Assembly: GCA_017694145.1 (NCBI GenBank)
Contig: JADINF010000191.1
Coordinates: forward strand, 1-14,916
Length of the DNA stretch: 14,916 nucleotides
Source: Candidatus Stercoripulliclostridium pullicola
GTDB taxonomy: Bacteria > Bacillota > Clostridia > Christensenellales > DTU072
Direction: 5' to 3'
Below the pieces are notes generated by a model. The model ran no database searches, was not told the origin of the DNA, and saw nothing but the letters and a program-made list of their open reading frames with translations. Shown piece after piece: positions 7,207 through 13,756 of this stretch. Position 1 is the first letter of the stretch. Every line of letters begins with the position of its first letter. Made by a program: the position numbers and the translations under genes.

Positions 7207-9043
7207 TATCTTTCTCCTCCGTTGTATTTAACGATATGTAAACCACGGTACTGTCGTCGCCGCTACCGTTCTGCGTTTCGTTATAATCGGCGCCCTGTCT
7301 GGCGCGCTTGTGTAATGCTTCAAGTCTGTCCGCAAACGCCATCGCGCGCAACTTTTCGCAAAGCCCTATCAGTTTCCGTACGGTCGTACCCAACGCGCAC
7401 TCCGCGCCGTCTGACGCCATTATCACGTCGGTAACCTCGCCGGGACGGAAGATCGCAGTCCGTAACGCGAACGGGTTGTCTTTCAGACAAGCTACCGACA
7501 GGACTTCCCGTTGGGTAACCCCGGAAATACAGTCGTCGAAAAGCATGCCGCCTTTGCATTCCCGTCCGCCGACGACTTCCCGTTTACCGATGAAAAACAG
7601 CCCGTCGCCCACTCTGCCGCACACGGTGAACGCCTTGCAACCGAACGCGAACTGCAATGTGCAAGTATACCGTTCCTCCTCGCCGTTAACGTAATTTTTA
7701 TCTTTTATCACCGCTTCGCGCCAGGCTTCGTAGAATTTCCCCGCCAGTTCGAACGTGAAGAAATACGCAAGTTGCGCCCAGTCGGAATCCTTGGGACGCT
7801 TTGCGGACCAGACACCTTTTTTCCGATCCGCAAGGAACGGTCCCTCCATAAGCCGGTCGCGTATCGCTTCCGCGAGCTTGTCCGCGGCAAGGCGCGAACC
7901 GGTATCCGAGTCGGAGCAGCTTCCCACTCCGTCGGCGGCTGCCGCAAGCCAGGTGTCGTCGTCGTACCATACAGCCAGAGAACAATCCTCGCAACCGTCG
8001 TGACCGGGTTTATCGAGTTTTCCTTCGTACGACACCGCGATGATTTCCGCCGATCCGCCGCATATCGAATATTCGCAACCCGAACGCACGTTGAATTCTT
8101 TGGGAAGATATTCGTTGAATTTTTTTATCCATAGATTAACGCCGTAATTCTTATATTTATTGACGAAAACGTCCCAAAGCATTTCGTATAATTTGGCTTC
8201 GCCGACGTTTGCATGCAACGCATCACGAAAATAGGGCTCGATATCCTTGCGCTTCGCGTCTTCGTTGAATTCTTTCAGGAATACTTCGTTTTTGTCCGCG
8301 AAATCCTGCCTTTTGCACATTGTGAAGGCGGCGCTCAACGCTTGAGAGCAACGCCTTACTTCGTTACGTCTGAGGCTCCTGTCGTCGGAAATCGCGACTG
8401 CCCACCGCTCGTCGGGATAGCCTCCCGCCGACAAAACGTAAAATAATATCCCGGCGAAAATAACGTTATCGATCTGCGTAGCGGTCGCCTCTTTGAATTC
8501 CGCAGAAAGCGACAGTATCCTGTCTACGTTCAGTTTGCCGAGCTCCGCGAAATTCTCCTTAAGTTCGCGCAGTAAATGCGATATACCTGCCGAATTTACG
8601 GAAAGCTCCGTGAATTTTTTCGCTATCTTCAACGCAGTATTAAGTCGTTCGCGGTAACCGTAACCGGATAAAATATCGGCATATCCGGATCCGCAGTCGG
8701 ATCGTATACCTCCCTCGTCACGCGCCGTACCGTCGCAAAAATCGCGAGACGGATCGTCGTCGATGCCTTTGGGGCAGCTTGTTTCGGCATATCCGCTTAC
8801 GTCGGAACGCGGCTTAACACCGGGCGCCCGTACAGGGACGGTTTCTACGGAACGGGCTTTTTCGCGTTCGCCGAAGTTCTCTTCGGTTACGCGAAGCTCG
8901 CCCTGCGGGCGTTGCACGGGCGCGCTTATCGCGCCCGTGCAAGGTATACTAATAGCGTTCACCTTCGCCAATGCTTTATTGTTGTTTATTTCCGCCTGCG
9001 AATATGCACGGAATATTTCATTCGACTTTTTGTCATTTCTCAT
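7199..9043 (-). CDS. PP2C-family protein phosphatase with long N-terminal extension
   Basis: This 614-residue protein has its C-terminal half (about 325-605) as a PP2C metal-dependent Ser/Thr phosphatase. It shows Glu352-Asp353 in GCEDCS, ADGVGS (370-375), a GDG turn (479-481), SDGAE (544-548) and the closing GDDSTV (595-600); the aspartates are the usual two-metal ligands. Residues 1-120 are Gly/Ser/charged and look disordered; about 130-320 form an alpha-helical region I do not recognise. It should reverse the action of the kinase encoded next. I start at ATG 9043 because GGAG precedes it at good spacing. The frame stays open to a TTG at 9103 touching the VWA stop, but that TTG has no ribosome binding site. 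The gap to the VWA gene is 56 bases, and the 3' end overlaps the kinase start. Confidence 0.88.
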   Translation of the reverse strand: MRNDKKSNEIFRAYSQAEINNNKALAKVNAISIPCTGAISAPVQRPQGELRVTEENFGEREKARSVETVPVRAPGVKPRSDVSGYAETSCPKGIDDDPSRDFCDGTARDEGGIRSDCGSGYADILSGYGYRERLNTALKIAKKFTELSVNSAGISHLLRELKENFAELGKLNVDRILSLSAEFKEATATQIDNVIFAGILFYVLSAGGYPDERWAVAISDDRSLRRNEVRRCSQALSAAFTMCKRQDFADKNEVFLKEFNEDAKRKDIEPYFRDALHANVGEAKLYEMLWDVFVNKYKNYGVNLWIKKFNEYLPKEFNVRSGCEYSICGGSAEIIAVSYEGKLDKPGHDGCEDCSLAVWYDDDTWLAAAADGVGSCSDSDTGSRLAADKLAEAIRDRLMEGPFLADRKKGVWSAKRPKDSDWAQLAYFFTFELAGKFYEAWREAVIKDKNYVNGEEERYTCTLQFAFGCKAFTVCGRVGDGLFFIGKREVVGGRECKGGMLFDDCISGVTQREVLSVACLKDNPFALRTAIFRPGEVTDVIMASDGAECALGTTVRKLIGLCEKLRAMAFADRLEALHKRARQGADYNETQNGSGDDSTVVYISLNTTEEKDNA

Positions 9044-9099
9044 GTTCTTTCTCCGCTTACGGATAAACATATCCCGAAATTTACTTATGCACGCCTCGG

Positions 9100-9771
9100 T
9101 CAAACTACCGACAGATTGACGGTCATGGACTTAAGTAGCTCCACGAAATTGTCGACGTAGTCTTCGGAACAATCGTAGTAGGCGCTCAAGCCTTTCTGCT
9201 GAAGACTCGCGCTGATCTTGCCGAATTTCTCAAGGCTTTTGCGCCCGTCTTCGTCCACGCTTATCCCTATAGCCACGCGCAGGGCTCTACGGAAGTTATT
9301 GGAGCTGTCGGGACGTCCCTTCTCCGCGCGAAGCAGTACCTCTTCATACGTGGGATTGTCGCCGTTGGGCATTCCGTCCGATATAAGAATTATGGCGTCC
9401 GCCACTTTATTGATCACTCCGTCGCCGCGATAGAGGTCGGATCCGTCCATATCGGCTATCACGGCGTTGATCGCCGCGCCGGTGGGCGTGCCTCCGTTGA
9501 AAGCGCTGTCAGGAATATGATTCCACTTATTGATGTCTTCCAGCTTGACGGGCGGCATGAGTTCCGCGACTCCTCCGGGGAACGCTCCGGAAAATCCTAT
9601 GAACTGGAAATTGAGCTCAAGATTATTATTGAGCTGAGACCTGACTGCCGGTATAGCTTCCTGCATGACCTTGTCCATTGCGATATTTACGGCGTCGGCG
9701 CGGTTGCCCTGCATGGAGCCGGAGCAGTCTATCAAAAAATAAATGGTTTTTTTCGCTATAGTTTCTTGCAT
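9100..9771 (-). CDS. TerY-like von Willebrand factor A domain protein
   Basis: This 223-residue protein is a single VWA domain with a complete MIDAS metal site: DCSGS (Asp15, Ser17, Ser19), the threonine loop GGTPTGAA (Thr95/Thr97) and SDGMPNGD (Asp132). It has no signal peptide or membrane segment, so it should be cytoplasmic. Length and motifs fit TerY-like proteins of tellurite/stress loci. In TerY-P triads the VWA protein is thought to act as a metal-dependent scaffold joined to a kinase and a PP2C phosphatase, exactly the genes that follow here. ATG 9771 has AAAGGAG nine bases upstream. It is the first gene of the operon, so its leader probably controls the whole unit. I withhold the symbol terY because no tellurite-resistance genes (terB-F) are in the window. 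Confidence 0.9.
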   Translation of the reverse strand: MQETIAKKTIYFLIDCSGSMQGNRADAVNIAMDKVMQEAIPAVRSQLNNNLELNFQFIGFSGAFPGGVAELMPPVKLEDINKWNHIPDSAFNGGTPTGAAINAVIADMDGSDLYRGDGVINKVADAIILISDGMPNGDNPTYEEVLLRAEKGRPDSSNNFRRALRVAIGISVDEDGRKSLEKFGKISASLQQKGLSAYYDCSEDYVDNFVELLKSMTVNLSVV

Positions 9772-9830
9772 GATTTTTCTCCTTTATTTGAAATTTGTTT
9801 TTGGTTTAAGATATTAAAACTTTCGGATCT

Positions 9831-9849
9831 TTTCGCCGAAAAGGCGAAA
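9831..9849 (-). promoter_or_regulatory. Leader hairpin upstream of the VWA gene
   Basis: TTTCGCC and GGCGAAA (9831-9837, 9843-9849) form a 7-bp stem with a five-base loop, 60 bases before the VWA start. There is no T-run after it on either strand, so it is not an intrinsic terminator. It would sit in the 5' leader of the operon mRNA and could affect stability or translation. Confidence 0.45.
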
Positions 9850-9861
9850 CGCAAATTAAAA

Positions 9862-9873
9862 TCAAGGCTCCAT
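9862..9873 (-). other. Possible three-codon leader ORF (Met-Glu-Pro-stop)
   Basis: On the minus strand the sequence ATGGAGCCTTGA follows an AAGGGGG box at normal ribosome-binding distance, about 90 bases before the VWA start. It could be translated as Met-Glu-Pro. So short a frame may easily be chance; it is listed because of the good ribosome-binding context and its place between the direct repeat and the leader hairpin. Confidence 0.2.
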
Positions 9874-9881
9874 AATTAATC

Positions 9882-9904
9882 CCCCTTATCGATTTCCCCT
9901 TATC
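9882..9904 (-). repeat. Direct repeat GATAAGGGG with 14-base period
   Basis: On the minus strand GATAAGGGG (9904-9896) and GATAAGGGG (9890-9882) are identical and separated by five bases. They would lie just downstream of the predicted transcription start of the VWA operon. Possible roles are a regulator-binding site or a pair of ribosome-binding-like sequences in the leader; the sequence alone cannot decide. Confidence 0.55.
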
Positions 9905-9918
9905 TTTTCCTTGCTTCA

Positions 9919-9947
9919 ATTCTAACGTAAAAAAGAGCTGGATAAAA
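9919..9947 (-). promoter_or_regulatory. Candidate promoter of the VWA-PP2C-kinase-helicase operon
   Basis: On the minus strand TAGAAT (9924-9919) is a five-of-six -10 box. A poor -35 box (TTTTAT, 9947-9942) lies 17 bases upstream. The weak -35 suggests low basal activity or need for an activator, consistent with an inducible system. The predicted leader is about 140 bases long. It is the best match I found in the region, but alternatives with similar scores exist near 10000-10030. Confidence 0.35.
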
Positions 9948-9966
9948 GTTTTTTTCCGCCTTCATA

Positions 9967-10012
9967 TTACCGGTTTTCGGTAAATAAAAAAAAGAAACTG
10001 TATTTTTTACAG
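9967..10012. promoter_or_regulatory. Two small inverted repeats, possible operators
   Basis: TTACCG-N5-CGGTAA occupies 9967-9983 and CTGTA-N5-TACAG occupies 9998-10012. Both have a five-base centre, in an A/T-rich stretch just upstream of the candidate operon promoter. Neither has a terminator-like T tail in the useful direction. They look like dimer-type repressor or activator sites, but I cannot match them to a named regulator. Confidence 0.35.
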
Positions 10013-10019
10013 GAAAATT

Positions 10020-10048
10020 TTAACGTTTGCAAATTCGCCGCATATAAT
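10020..10048 (+). promoter_or_regulatory. Plus-strand promoter-like sequence
   Basis: TTAACG (10020-10025) is followed after 17 bases by a perfect TATAAT (10043-10048) on the plus strand, though no plus-strand protein gene follows. It would drive the structured element at 10052-10210. Transcription from about 10055 would remove the first bases of that element's 5' stem, which weakens the pairing of the two. Confidence 0.35.
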
Positions 10049-10051
10049 CGA

Positions 10052-10210
10052 GAACCGCGCTCCGTGCGGGCGCGGTTCCGGTTGGGGAAATGAGGAAATC
10101 TGCCTGCAACTCAGGTATCGGCTTACCCGGCGGCAGATCACCCGTCGGTATGAATCTTATGAGTATTTTAACATCTTCGTCGGCGTTTAACAACCCCGCC
10201 GATGGCTTTT
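10052..10210 (+). ncRNA. Possible structured non-coding RNA of unknown class
   Basis: On the plus strand three helices can be drawn. GAACCGCGC/GCGCGGTTC (10052-10060 with 10070-10078) pairs over 9 bp. ATCTGCC/GGCAGAT (10098-10104 with 10132-10138) pairs over 7 bp and is embraced by a partly paired CCGGTTGGGG/CACCCGTCGG. A terminal stem at 10177-10185 with 10197-10205 is followed by CTTTT, a weak terminator. A TATAAT promoter lies just before it. I could not match it to tmRNA, SRP RNA, RNase P RNA, 6S RNA or a riboswitch class. The same helices form in the minus-strand transcript, so it could instead be part of the operon leader or the end of the phosphoesterase mRNA. Confidence 0.25.
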
Positions 10211-10245
10211 AAGCCTTTCTTAACATTTCTTTACGCTTTCCGCGC

Positions 10246-11043
10246 TTACGGGAGCCGGAGCAACGGCTCGTCTTCAATCACTATGCAATTCATTTTGCCG
10301 GAAACGGCGGTACAAGCGTCTATGGCTATTATACCGTCCGCGTAATACGGGCTGAAATCCGCGTCCTCGCCGAATTCGCTCCCTTTTCTCTCATACTTGA
10401 AGTGACCGTACGAAGCCGTCCTGTGACCGCATACGACGGTCTTGTCCGCCGTCACGGAGCGCGCCGCGTCCATACCGTTATACCAGCGCGCCGCTTCCCA
10501 CAAGTCTTTGTCCGCCTCACGCCAGTTATCTACGGGCTCATAACGATATCTTGCGTACGTACCTTTACGCACGCAAGGTATCCAACCGTGGGTAAAAACG
10601 TAATTTTCCGTCTCGAAATAGTCGACGGTCGCGGGTATGATCGTACTGAAATAAGGAGTATCCTTCAACGCGGAGACAAATGCGTAAGGCGAGGCGCGCA
10701 TCGAACTCAAATCGAAACCGGTAAGCTGCTCTGCGGTATCTATCGTGCCGTTTACGTAGTGGTGGGTGTGTCTGAGATCGCCGCCGTAAAGATAACTCAG
10801 AAAATTGTCCGCAAGCTCCGTAATACAGTCCTCGTGATTGCCGCGTACGAGTATGACTTCGTCGCGCTCCATAAGCTCTATAACGAAGTCCTGCATTTCT
10901 TTGGCTTCGCCGCCGCGATCGAAAAGATCTCCGAGAAGTATCAGCTTGCGCGGCTCTTCGTCCGTGAAAAAGCCTTTTTCTTCGAGCGTACGGCGCAACA
11001 GCGAATAGAATCCGTGCACGTCCGCAACTACGTAATACTTCAT
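10246..11043 (-). CDS. Calcineurin-like metallophosphoesterase (Ser/Thr phosphatase or PrpE/ApaH-like)
   Basis: This 265-residue protein contains the full set of metallophosphoesterase motifs: ADVHG (Asp8, His10), GDLFDRG (38-44), GNHED (68-72), THGW (His152), GHR (His207) and IDACT (Asp242). The GDxxDRG/GNHE pattern is that of the PPP group, which covers Ser/Thr phosphatases and ApaH/PrpE dinucleoside-tetraphosphate hydrolases. Which substrate applies cannot be read from the sequence. It is soluble, with no signal peptide. ATG 11043 has AAGGGGGAG just upstream. It follows the flavin-reductase-like gene after a 40-base gap and is probably co-transcribed with it, although a TATAAT (minus strand, 11077-11072) with a poor -35 might give a second start. 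It precedes the VWA operon, but a 474-base region lies between them. Confidence 0.88.
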   Translation of the reverse strand: MKYYVVADVHGFYSLLRRTLEEKGFFTDEEPRKLILLGDLFDRGGEAKEMQDFVIELMERDEVILVRGNHEDCITELADNFLSYLYGGDLRHTHHYVNGTIDTAEQLTGFDLSSMRASPYAFVSALKDTPYFSTIIPATVDYFETENYVFTHGWIPCVRKGTYARYRYEPVDNWREADKDLWEAARWYNGMDAARSVTADKTVVCGHRTASYGHFKYERKGSEFGEDADFSPYYADGIIAIDACTAVSGKMNCIVIEDEPLLRLP

Positions 11044-11083
11044 GACTCCCCCTTATACATAAGTTATATTCATTATATGCGGA

Positions 11084-11626
11084 TCAAATGCCCGGCGGAA
11101 GTTTCGCTTCCATACGCTTGCGAAAGTCGAAACGCTCCCCGTCGGCATAGAACGTACCGTCGCCTACCGCATGCAGTATACGTCTGTCTTCTATTTCGTC
11201 GTTTACCCAAACGCGCTTCACCTTCATCACTACGAAACCGTAAGGCTCTACGATATCTTCTACCTCACACTCGAGGCATGCGAGGCACTCCTTGACGAGC
11301 GGAGCGGAAACGGTTGCCGCGGGGAGCGCGGTAAGCCCGAACTTACCGAATTTATCGGTGTCTTCGCCGGATACCATACCGATGTCAACGACGGTTTCCG
11401 CCATACTCGCGGGCGGGATACAGACCACGCATTCCCTGTTAGCGCGTATCGCTCGGAAAGAATAATTCCAGTCGCCGGAGGTAAAGACTATGTGTCCGTC
11501 GAAATCTATAGCCATAGTCCACGATATCGTCATTACGTTATTACGCCCGCCGTGTCTGGTTGCGATCAGAGTGACGGGTCCCGGTTCTATCCAGGTCAAA
11601 GCCTCTTCGATCCTCGCTTCTATCAT
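11084..11626 (-). CDS. Flavin reductase-like FMN-binding protein
   Basis: This 180-residue protein matches the flavin-reductase-like (flavoredoxin-type) split-barrel family. The N-terminal GPVTLIATRHGGRNNVMTIS leads into SWTMAIDFDG and SGDWNYSFRAI, with the late GMVSGEDTDKFGKFGL segment and the common C-terminal pattern HAVGDGTFYADGERFD. Members bind FMN in the cytoplasm and act in electron transfer or reduction of flavin or small substrates; the physiological substrate is unknown. The length is normal for the family. ATG 11626 has AAAGGCGG upstream, an acceptable ribosome binding site. It is the first gene after the promoter at 11662-11690 and probably leads a two-gene unit with the metallophosphoesterase. 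Confidence 0.85.
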   Translation of the reverse strand: MIEARIEEALTWIEPGPVTLIATRHGGRNNVMTISWTMAIDFDGHIVFTSGDWNYSFRAIRANRECVVCIPPASMAETVVDIGMVSGEDTDKFGKFGLTALPAATVSAPLVKECLACLECEVEDIVEPYGFVVMKVKRVWVNDEIEDRRILHAVGDGTFYADGERFDFRKRMEAKLPPGI

Positions 11627-11661
11627 AAAAGCACCGCCTTTACAAACTTTTTTCAGGCTAT

Positions 11662-11690
11662 ATTATATCAAAGACGGCAGGAAATGAAAA
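11662..11690 (-). promoter_or_regulatory. Promoter of the flavin reductase-phosphoesterase unit
   Basis: On the minus strand TTTTCA (11690-11685), 17 bases, then a perfect TATAAT (11667-11662). The predicted start is about 30 bases before ATG 11626. The -35 box overlaps the T-rich tail of the preceding terminator, a compact arrangement. Confidence 0.55.
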
Positions 11691-11721
11691 GTCCCCGCTT
11701 GCGGGCGCGCCGCAAGCGGGG
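11682..11721 (-). terminator. Rho-independent terminator after the ABC transporter remnant
   Basis: CCCCGCTTGCGG (11721-11710 on the minus strand) and its exact complement (11704-11693) form a perfect 12-bp stem with a five-base loop, followed by the T-rich tail ACTTTTCATTT. It lies six bases after the stop of the truncated transporter gene, so transcription of the remnant is still properly ended. Confidence 0.8.
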
Positions 11722-11727
11722 AATAAA

Positions 11728-12557
11728 TCACGCCTTAATAATTTCGACGGGTTTTTTTCTTACGAGTCGCGCTATAGGTATGACGCTTCCGAGAACGCTT
11801 CCCGCGAGCGCCACCGCGAGAGTCGCTAGCGGGACCATGTATCTTACCTGCATAAACGGTACTTCCATACCGCCGTATACCGTCTTGTTGAGCGCCCCCG
11901 AAATACCGTAAATTCCCGGCAACGCCAATAAAAACGCGACCACGGCAATAAGTAACGCTTCCACTGCGAATATGCGCAAAACATCGAATTTGCCCACGCC
12001 AAGCGCGCTCAATACGCCTATCTGCTTCTTTGATGAGGAAATCGTCACGGAAATGAAATTCATTATCATCAGCATTGCGAAAACGACGAACGCTATGCTT
12101 CCGTACATACCGATAAGCGCCAATTCTTTGGCTATAGTCTCTACGTCGCGAATGATTTTGCCTTTTCCCAGCTGTGCGGGAATTCGTACGCGTCGTCGAC
12201 GTCGGTTGCCTTGGCTTTCTTCCCTTTCAACATCTGCGCCAGTTCGAGGTTGCCTTTTACGCCTATTTCCTCGATGAGGTTATAATCCTGAAATACGAAT
12301 CCCACCACTTCCGCGCGGTATACGTCCGCGGCTCTTCCCGTCATCGCGCCGAGCTTCTTGCCGTTCACGATGACGTCGCCGCTAGTGGCTCCGTCCAGAC
12401 CTCCGAGCAAATTGAGCAAAGTGGTTTTGCCGCTTCCGGATTTACCGACTATGAAGGACAATCCGTTGTCGCCGAAAGTTAAGTTTACGTTCTTTAATGC
12501 CTCTACCCGAACTTTACCGGTAGTATAGGTCTTTGAAATGTTTACCAGTTTAATCAT
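11728..12557 (-). pseudogene. ABC transporter remnant: ATPase N-terminus joined to FtsX-type permease C-terminus
   Basis: From ATG 12557 (AAAGGAG upstream) the frame encodes 138 residues of an ABC ATPase of the MacB/LolD antimicrobial-export type. Walker A GKSGSGKTT and the Q-loop VFQDYNLI are present, but translation stops at 12141-12143 before any signature motif, Walker B or switch His. The next frame, open from about 12150 to the stop at 11728, encodes the end of an FtsX-type permease: RDVETIAKELALIG, a membrane helix, the coupling segment SSSKKQIGVLSALGVG, two further helices, and RKKPVEIIKA. The rest of the ATPase and the permease's N-terminal helix and extracellular domain are absent. 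The simplest reading is an internal deletion plus a frame change. An ancestor with ATPase and permease already fused is possible, since such fusions occur in Clostridia. No active transporter can be made. Confidence 0.82.
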
Positions 12558-12656
12558 AGTTTCTCCTTTTCCGGTCGGCTGACGCGCAACGCGCTTCCGA
12601 TAACCGTACAAGGTCGCCGATTGCGCCCGTAGGCGTATGACCGGTGGATATGCTAA

Positions 12657-12676
12657 GAGCCGGTCTGAGCCGGCTC
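12657..12676 (-). promoter_or_regulatory. 5'-end hairpin of the transporter-remnant mRNA
   Basis: GAGCCGG and CCGGCTC (12657-12663, 12670-12676) form a 7-bp stem with a six-base loop, immediately after the predicted transcription start near 12679. There is no T-run, and it lies between promoter and start codon, so it is more likely a 5' stabilising or regulatory hairpin than a terminator. Confidence 0.5.
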
Positions 12677-12685
12677 CACGTAAAA

Positions 12686-12714
12686 ATTTTATATCATTCC
12701 CGTATATCTGTCAA
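12686..12714 (-). promoter_or_regulatory. Strong sigma-A-type promoter of the transporter remnant
   Basis: On the minus strand TTGACA (12714-12709), 17 bases, then TAAAAT (12691-12686). This is a perfect -35 box and a five-of-six -10 box in an A/T-rich stretch. It gives a leader of about 120 bases before ATG 12557. The promoter has not decayed, which suggests that the loss in the coding part is recent. Confidence 0.75.
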
Positions 12715-12795
12715 TCAAAATTTGTTATATATTCGAACTATTTCGGATTTTGACGGTTTTCGAGCGAAAATTAATTTTTTTGAACATACGCTTTC

Positions 12796-13683
12796 TCATT
12801 CCTCGCAATCGAAGTAGAAATCGGCGCCTTCGTCCCAGTTCTCGTCGACGTACAGCTGTTGCCATTCTTCCCAAGTATTGTCGTAATACACCGTCGACAG
12901 CTCTTTACAACCCGCGAATATCGCTTCGCCCACGCTTTCGAGATACGCGGGTAAAGTAACCTCCCGAAGATTGACGCAATCCATAAAGGCGCGGTCGTAT
13001 ATCCCCACAATGTTGTCGGGTATTTCTATTTCCTCAAATTCACATTCCGCGAAGGCTTCTTCGCCTAACGCCGAAACTCCGTTCGGAATTTCGCTTCCGT
13101 TACATCCGGCTATCAACGTATCGTCCTGACTGTCTATCAGACACTGTCCGTCGGAATAATAATATTCGTTATCCTCGTCCACTTCTATGCTTTCGAGATA
13201 GGTGCACCCCGCGAATACCGCTTTCCCTATTTGGCTGACGCAGGCGCCTATGGATACGGAGCTTAAAGCGGTGCGCGCAAACGCTCTGTCACCTATATAC
13301 TCGAGCGAATACGGTAGGCTGAGGTTGTTTAACGAAGATAAATTTGCAAAAGCCTCATCGCCTATCTCGATAAGACCTTCCTCGAGCATCAAAATATAAA
13401 TCTCGGTACAATTAAAGAAGGCGCGCGCTCCTATTCTCTCGATGCTTTCCGGAATCATCGCGCTCGTAGCGGCGGTATAGCCTTCAAACGCGCCGTCGGC
13501 TATGCCGGTGACCGGTTTACCTTTATAACGCTTCGGTAACATAAGACAGCTATAGTCGTCGCGCTTTGCGGAAACTACAGTATAACTTTCGCCGTCGGTG
13601 TTTAGCTTTAAGTTATATAGCCCGGCAAGCTCATTCTCGGTTTTTTCGCGGTCTACTACATAGTTGATGATTACTTTTGTCAT
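12796..13683 (-). CDS. BspA-type leucine-rich-repeat (LRR_5) protein
   Basis: This 295-residue protein is built of about eight LRR_5 units of roughly 23 residues, with the core pattern 'IP..I..IG..AF..C..L' (examples IPESIERIGARAFFNC and LPAYLESVGEAIFAGC). The first 45 residues are a short non-repeat module (LNTDGESYTVV) leading to YKGKPVTGIADGAF. The C-terminus is acidic. It has no signal peptide, membrane segment or sorting signal, so this one appears cytoplasmic, unlike surface BspA proteins. ATG 13683 has AAGGAGAATT directly before it. It follows the larger LRR gene after 73 bases and shares the same N-terminal module without the zinc ribbon. It is therefore probably a tandem duplicate and may be co-transcribed. 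Function is unknown; LRR proteins generally bind other proteins. Confidence 0.87.
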   Translation of the reverse strand: MTKVIINYVVDREKTENELAGLYNLKLNTDGESYTVVSAKRDDYSCLMLPKRYKGKPVTGIADGAFEGYTAATSAMIPESIERIGARAFFNCTEIYILMLEEGLIEIGDEAFANLSSLNNLSLPYSLEYIGDRAFARTALSSVSIGACVSQIGKAVFAGCTYLESIEVDEDNEYYYSDGQCLIDSQDDTLIAGCNGSEIPNGVSALGEEAFAECEFEEIEIPDNIVGIYDRAFMDCVNLREVTLPAYLESVGEAIFAGCKELSTVYYDNTWEEWQQLYVDENWDEGADFYFDCEE

Positions 13684-13756
13684 AATTCTCCTTCTCCTCT
13701 ACGGTGATTTATATATTGCCGGGCGAAACGCAAACGCCACGGCGTACATATCCGAT

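Larger units (their letters stand above)
9772..10245. other. 474-base intergenic region with several regulatory-looking elements
   Basis: No open frame here looks like a gene. Reading toward the VWA operon on the minus strand, the region contains a long GC-rich stem (10052-10078), two small inverted repeats (9967-9983 and 9998-10012), a weak promoter (9919-9947), a direct repeat (9882-9904) and a leader hairpin (9831-9849). On the plus strand it contains a TATAAT-type promoter and a possible structured RNA. The right part is GC-rich and structured, while the left part is AT-rich as expected of an operon control region. The metallophosphoesterase gene ends at 10246 and no clear intrinsic terminator for it is seen on the minus strand. 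Confidence 0.7.

Noticed and set aside
9044..9103. TTG start at 9103 for the PP2C gene, touching the VWA stop
   Set aside because: No ribosome binding site precedes the TTG, while ATG 9043 has GGAG at good spacing. The touching stop/start pair is tempting, so the longer form is not fully excluded.
10052..10080. T-box-like sequence on the minus strand (GGAACCGCG ... CGCGGTTC)
   Set aside because: It recalls a T-box antiterminator, but there is no T-run, no convincing specifier stem, and the downstream gene is not an aminoacyl-tRNA synthetase or amino-acid gene.
10246..11043. Metallophosphoesterase as fifth member of the TerY-P operon
   Set aside because: A 474-base region with its own promoter-like sites separates it from the VWA gene, and it sits better with the flavin-reductase-like gene 40 bases upstream.
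10402..11295. Long plus-strand open frame (297 codons) opposite the metallophosphoesterase and flavin-reductase-like genes
   Set aside because: It spans two real minus-strand genes and the gap between them, and shows no recognisable domain.
12657..12676. GAGCCGG hairpin as terminator of the LRR gene
   Set aside because: It lies downstream of the strong promoter at 12686-12714, inside the leader of the next unit, and lacks a T-run.
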